Assembly: GCA_016937915.1 (NCBI GenBank)
Contig: JAFGVR010000227.1
Location: 1 to 8,927, forward strand
Length of the DNA stretch: 8,927 bases
From: Campylobacterales bacterium
GTDB taxonomy: Bacteria; Campylobacterota; Campylobacteria; Campylobacterales; Sulfurimonadaceae
Direction of reading: 5' to 3'
A model generated the notes under the pieces. The model was not told where the DNA came from, did no database searches, and saw nothing but the letters and a program-made list of their open reading frames with translations. Within the stretch, counting starts at the first letter, position 1. Each line of letters begins with the position of its first letter. This document shows positions 5,662 to 8,927 of the stretch, in pieces. Position numbers and translations under genes: made by a program.

Positions 5662-6479
5662 AAAAAACTATCCTTATAACAGGGTGTTCTAGTGGCATCG
5701 GTTATGACACTGCGAAGTTTTTACACAGCAGAGGTTACGATGTTTATGCAACTGCACGAAGTGATGCAGATGTAGCGAGGCTTTTGGGTGAGGGGTTAAA
5801 CGCTTATAAACTTGATGTGACAAACAAAGAGGAGATAGCATCTGTTTTAAAGCAAATCATAAAAGATGGCAAAGAACTTTATGCACTCTTTAACAACGCT
5901 GGGTATGGTCAACCTGGAGCTGTCGAAGATATAACTACAGATGTTTTAAAAGAGCAGTTTGAGACAAACTTTTTTGGGCTTCATGAGGTTACTTATCAGG
6001 CTTTAAAGATTATGCGTCATCAGGGTTATGGTCGCATCATCCAGCACTCATCAGTTCTTGGCATCATCTCTCTTAGGTTTCGTGGTGCTTACAATGCATC
6101 TAAGTACGCCATAGAGGGGTTGAGTGATACTTTAAGGCTTGAACTGATGGGTAGCGATATATATGTAAGTACGATTAACACGGGTCCAGTTAGGAGTGAC
6201 TTTAGGCAAAATGCGATAAAAATGTTTGAAAAAAATGTAGATGCAGACTCTAGTATATACAAAGACGAGTATAAAGCAAAAGTTCTAAAAAGAAAAGAAT
6301 CAAAAGATGATGGGGTGTTCACAAAAGATTCAGATGTTGTGATAGCAAATATACTTCATGCACTTGAATCCAAAACTCCAAGACCAAGATACTATAATAC
6401 AAAAGCTACATATCTTTTGGGATTTTTTAAAAGAGTGCTTTCAACCACACTACTTGATAAGATTTTAATGAAAATCTAA
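5658..6479 (+). CDS. Short-chain dehydrogenase/reductase (SDR) family oxidoreductase
   Basis: This is a classical SDR of 273 residues that would catalyse NAD(P)-dependent oxidation or reduction of an alcohol/carbonyl. A Rossmann fold opens with 'TGCSSGIG' (8-15). 'NNAG' (79-82) and Asn104 follow, then the catalytic Ser132 ('HSSVLG') and Tyr145-x-x-x-Lys149 ('YNASK'), so all tetrad residues are present. 'ATARS' after the second strand (Arg34) hints at NADP preference. 'NTGPV' replaces the usual PG turn. The C-terminal extension is hydrophobic/basic ('LLGFFKRVLSTTLL') and may touch membrane or form a lid over a lipophilic substrate; this is inference. It overlaps the thioredoxin-like gene by 4 nt and has no own ribosome binding site. 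Its 3' end overlaps rnhB tail-to-tail by 15 nt. The substrate is not identifiable. Confidence 0.93.
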   Translation: MKKTILITGCSSGIGYDTAKFLHSRGYDVYATARSDADVARLLGEGLNAYKLDVTNKEEIASVLKQIIKDGKELYALFNNAGYGQPGAVEDITTDVLKEQFETNFFGLHEVTYQALKIMRHQGYGRIIQHSSVLGIISLRFRGAYNASKYAIEGLSDTLRLELMGSDIYVSTINTGPVRSDFRQNAIKMFEKNVDADSSIYKDEYKAKVLKRKESKDDGVFTKDSDVVIANILHALESKTPRPRYYNTKATYLLGFFKRVLSTTLLDKILMKI

Positions 6480-7028
6480 AAGGGTAGGTTGTAGAGATTT
6501 GATTTTATAGCTTTTTCTATGCATCTCACAGTAGCCATATTGTTTTATCATCTCAACATGTAGCTTTGTCCCATACCCTTTGTGTTTTTCAAAGTGGTAG
6601 TGTGGAAATTTTTTTGCTTGTTCTAAAATATCTCTATCGTGTGTAACTTTTGCAAGGATAGATGCTGCACTAACTTCTGCTACTTTGCTATCGGCTTTTA
6701 TCATAGTTTCTATCCCATCCACTCCAAAAGAGCTGTTCCCATCAAAAAGGTATGTTGTGGCTTTTAGAGAGTTTTTTATCTCTTGTAAACCTAAAGATAG
6801 ACATCTACTGATGCCATCTTCATCTATTTGAGCTGGTGAGAATTTTACTATGTGGTAGGTAGAGTTTTTGATTATCTCTTCAAAAAGTTTCTCCCTTTTT
6901 TTCTCAGTTAGTTTTTTAGAGTCCATCAAACCATCAACGCTTCCATTTAAGATGCATCCAGCCATAACAAGATCACCTGCAAGTGGCCCACGCCCAGCTT
7001 CATCTATGCCACATAAAATCTTACTCAT
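6465..7028 (-). CDS. rnhB: Ribonuclease HII
   Basis: RNase HII removes ribonucleotides misincorporated in DNA and RNA in RNA-DNA hybrids by cutting 5' of the ribonucleotide. The protein has 187 residues, slightly shorter than E. coli RnhB (198). The N-terminus carries 'GIDEAGRGPLAG' with catalytic Asp9 and Glu10 and the GRG motif (12-14) that senses the junction ribonucleotide. 'DSKKLTEKKRE' (36-46) is a family signature. Asp96 ('LFDGN') and Asp113 ('KADSK') complete the D-E-D-D metal site, and 'HKGYGTK' and 'HRKSY' follow in the C-terminal region. All key residues are present. Its ATG overlaps the stop of the upstream membrane enzyme gene (7025-7028), so it is probably translated by coupling. 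It ends inside the 3' end of the SDR gene on the other strand. Confidence 0.97.
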   Translation of the reverse strand: MSKILCGIDEAGRGPLAGDLVMAGCILNGSVDGLMDSKKLTEKKREKLFEEIIKNSTYHIVKFSPAQIDEDGISRCLSLGLQEIKNSLKATTYLFDGNSSFGVDGIETMIKADSKVAEVSAASILAKVTHDRDILEQAKKFPHYHFEKHKGYGTKLHVEMIKQYGYCEMHRKSYKIKSLQPTLLDFH

Positions 7029-8927
7029 CTGTAAAGCCTATTTTGATATATATGATTTAAAACAGTTATAAATGATAAAAGATCTTTTTCTAACTCATCA
7101 TCGTGTTCTATCTCATTTAGATGTTTATTTTCATACTTTAGAGTTAAAGGTTTCATCCTTGGTCTTATAACCGCCACCTTATCATCTACTCTTAGGGCGT
7201 AACTATCGTTAAACTGCATCAAAGATAGGTTTTGTTTTTTATCGCTAAATATAGAGTGACCCATTATAGGGGTAGTAGCAGAGATGCCAGCAAGATCTAG
7301 TGCGGTAGCTAAAACATCAGGCTGAGTTGAGATGCCATTGTAAACTTTTGCATCTATATCACCACCAAGTATAACTCCAGGGATTTGAAACATCTCAACA
7401 GGAAATATATCATTTCCATAAACTCTTACATTGTGATCAGCTGCTATGACAAAAACAGTATCTTTATAGTAAGCCTCTTTTTTGGCTTCTTCTATAAATC
7501 TACCAATTGCAAAGTCTGCGTATTTGATAGCATTTTTTACACTTTTTTTCTCCACTCCATCTATTAGTTCAAATTTTCCATCAGGAAAATCAAAAGGGGT
7601 ATGGTTTGTTGTTGAAAAGATAACAGATGCAAATTTTTTACCATTACGATGCAGTTTTTTAAACTCCTCATTTGCTCTTAAAACAACCTCTTCATCACAA
7701 ACACCCCAAGTCCCTACAAATGATGGATTTTCAAACTTCTCTTTATCTATCACTTCATCAAAACTGTTACCAAGATACCACCCTTTCATGTTATCAAATC
7801 TACTCTCACCACCATAGATAAAAGATGTATGATACCCTAGTGGTTTTAGAAGTTTTGCTATGGTGAAATAATCACTTTGGGATTTATTTCTTTTTATAAC
7901 CCCTTTACCAGGGATGGAGAAGTTTCCAGCACTTAGACCTGCTAAGCCTCTAACACTTCTAGTTCCGTTTGAGTATAGGTTTGTAAAAGTTATCCCCTCA
8001 GATGCAAGTTTGTTAAGATTTGGTGTGATGCCATCTTCTCCACCAACTGCTTTTACAAACTGATACCCCATACTCTCCTCTATTAGTATCACAATGTTTT
8101 TAGTATTGCTAGATTCAAAGTTACTTTTTTCAAAACGGCTTAAGATATATTTTTTATCTGCATCTGTTATCTCTAACCTTTTTTGCACTCTGCTTATAGC
8201 TTCGTTTAAATCTATCTTTCCATACCTCTTTGCAATATCTTTATTGCTGTGTTTTTTTGCAGAGTATATAGCATACCCTATGGAGTAGATGGAGTTTTTA
8301 GTAACTTCATTTAAAACTCTATTACTAGAGTACATAGCATCGGAGATGTTTGCAGGTCTGTGTCCAAAAGATGAGCGAATCCCTATGAATATAAGAAGCC
8401 CAATAGGTAAAAACCAGATCACCCTTTTTATGTAAGGTTGTTGCGTCACTTCTAAAAAATCATTTTTGTGAGTTTTAAGATAGATGCGTACAAATGCAGC
8501 AATAGTTATAAATGCAAGTAAAAGTGGCAGTTTATAATCAGCCAATATCATATCAAATACCTCTTTTGGGTATTCGAGATACTCTACAAAAAGATAATTT
8601 GGTCTGCAATCATACTGAGCCATAAATGGAAAAGTTGCTATCTCTATATATATGAGGATAGAGATAACAACCAAAAAGTAGTATTTTAAAAATGCATCTA
8701 TATGTTTGGCTAAAAAACTAGGGAGTAGGGTGAGTGATATGGTTGGGATGATGAGCAGCATCGAAGCTACTATAGTGTCCATCTTTAGTCCATATAAAAA
8801 CGATAGCCATATATTTGCATCAGTGGTGATGAAGTTGTCAAAATAGATGGAAAATAAAAACACCCTTCCTATAAAAAAGAGTGTTATTAACAAAAGGTAG
8901 TATTTAAATAATTTTTTAAATAGATTC
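7025..8927 (-). CDS. LTA-synthase/sulfatase-family membrane phosphotransferase, 5' end cut by window
   Basis: The frame is open to the window edge (last full codon 8926-8924), so the TTG at 8893 is internal and the true start lies outside. Counting from 8893, about five membrane helices lie within residues 1-172. An alkaline-phosphatase-like catalytic domain facing the periplasm follows, about 264-545. Its metal and nucleophile residues are visible: Glu272 ('LIEESMG'), the probable nucleophile Thr311 ('SNGTRSVRGL'), His431 ('TTNHTPF') and Asp486/His487 ('AADHN'). In Gram-positives this family polymerises glycerol phosphate from phosphatidylglycerol. In Gram-negatives relatives transfer phosphoglycerol or phosphoethanolamine to glycans or lipid A, and that is the likelier role here; the acceptor is unknown. 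Two cysteines (96, 399) lie in the periplasmic parts. The gene overlaps rnhB by 4 nt. Family sure, substrate not. Confidence 0.92.
   Translation of the reverse strand, partial: NLFKKLFKYYLLLITLFFIGRVFLFSIYFDNFITTDANIWLSFLYGLKMDTIVASMLLIIPTISLTLLPSFLAKHIDAFLKYYFLVVISILIYIEIATFPFMAQYDCRPNYLFVEYLEYPKEVFDMILADYKLPLLLAFITIAAFVRIYLKTHKNDFLEVTQQPYIKRVIWFLPIGLLIFIGIRSSFGHRPANISDAMYSSNRVLNEVTKNSIYSIGYAIYSAKKHSNKDIAKRYGKIDLNEAISRVQKRLEITDADKKYILSRFEKSNFESSNTKNIVILIEESMGYQFVKAVGGEDGITPNLNKLASEGITFTNLYSNGTRSVRGLAGLSAGNFSIPGKGVIKRNKSQSDYFTIAKLLKPLGYHTSFIYGGESRFDNMKGWYLGNSFDEVIDKEKFENPSFVGTWGVCDEEVVLRANEEFKKLHRNGKKFASVIFSTTNHTPFDFPDGKFELIDGVEKKSVKNAIKYADFAIGRFIEEAKKEAYYKDTVFVIAADHNVRVYGNDIFPVEMFQIPGVILGGDIDAKVYNGISTQPDVLATALDLAGISATTPIMGHSIFSDKKQNLSLMQFNDSYALRVDDKVAVIRPRMKPLTLKYENKHLNEIEHDDELEKDLLSFITVLNHIYQNRLYR

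Noticed and set aside
6472..6500. Possible terminator between the SDR gene and rnhB
   Set aside because: The stem is 6 bp (aaatct/agattt) with a 17-nt loop and lies within coding sequence; too weak to call.
7482..7817. Plus-strand open frame of 111 codons
   Set aside because: It is entirely antisense to the LTA-synthase-like gene, whose motifs are conserved there; it shows no motif of its own.
8891..8893. TTG at 8893 as the start of the LTA-synthase-like gene
   Set aside because: The frame continues to the window edge with residues typical of the membrane-helix lead-in; TTG is only an internal Leu codon.

Overview
The window is AT-rich, tightly packed bacterial DNA. It most resembles a sulfur-oxidising member of the Campylobacterota (Epsilonproteobacteria), something like Sulfurimonas. 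This rests on the 'AHQWRQP' type of histidine-kinase phosphoacceptor box common in that phylum, the flavocytochrome c sulfide dehydrogenase flavoprotein, the codon usage, and genes that overlap or sit only a few bases apart. The taxonomic call is inference, because no rRNA or tRNA is present. No stretch longer than about 100 bases lacks a gene; the only real intergenic region is 5245-5340.

Left, plus strand (1-3336): four genes form one apparent operon. They are a PAS-domain sensor histidine kinase cut by the window start, moaC (molybdenum cofactor synthesis), a YbeD/DUF493-family small regulator-like protein, and a Tat-exported FAD protein of the sulfide dehydrogenase (FccB/SoxF) type. Gaps are 9 and 1 nt and one overlap is 20 nt. 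A perfect 11-bp inverted repeat (3330-3357) lies over both convergent stop codons and probably terminates transcription from both sides.

Middle, minus strand (5244 down to 3351): a Phd/YefM-like antitoxin and MazF/PemK-like toxin are followed, 7 nt later, by an auxin-efflux-carrier-family transporter. The transporter overlaps an unrecognised small lipoprotein gene by 4 nt. All four look co-transcribed from a promoter in 5245-5340. That same gap also drives, divergently on the plus strand, a CxxC thioredoxin-like protein and a short-chain dehydrogenase/reductase (4-nt overlap).

Right, minus strand (8927 down to 6465): an LTA-synthase/sulfatase-fold membrane enzyme, cut by the window end, overlaps rnhB (ribonuclease HII) by 4 nt. 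rnhB in turn overlaps the 3' end of the dehydrogenase gene tail-to-tail by 15 nt.

I found no CRISPR array, insertion sequence, phage gene, RNA gene or clearly new multi-gene system. The most interesting parts are the flavoprotein with no visible cytochrome partner next to moaC, and the toxin-antitoxin pair heading a transporter/lipoprotein operon. Both are unusual gene contexts, not demonstrated new systems.
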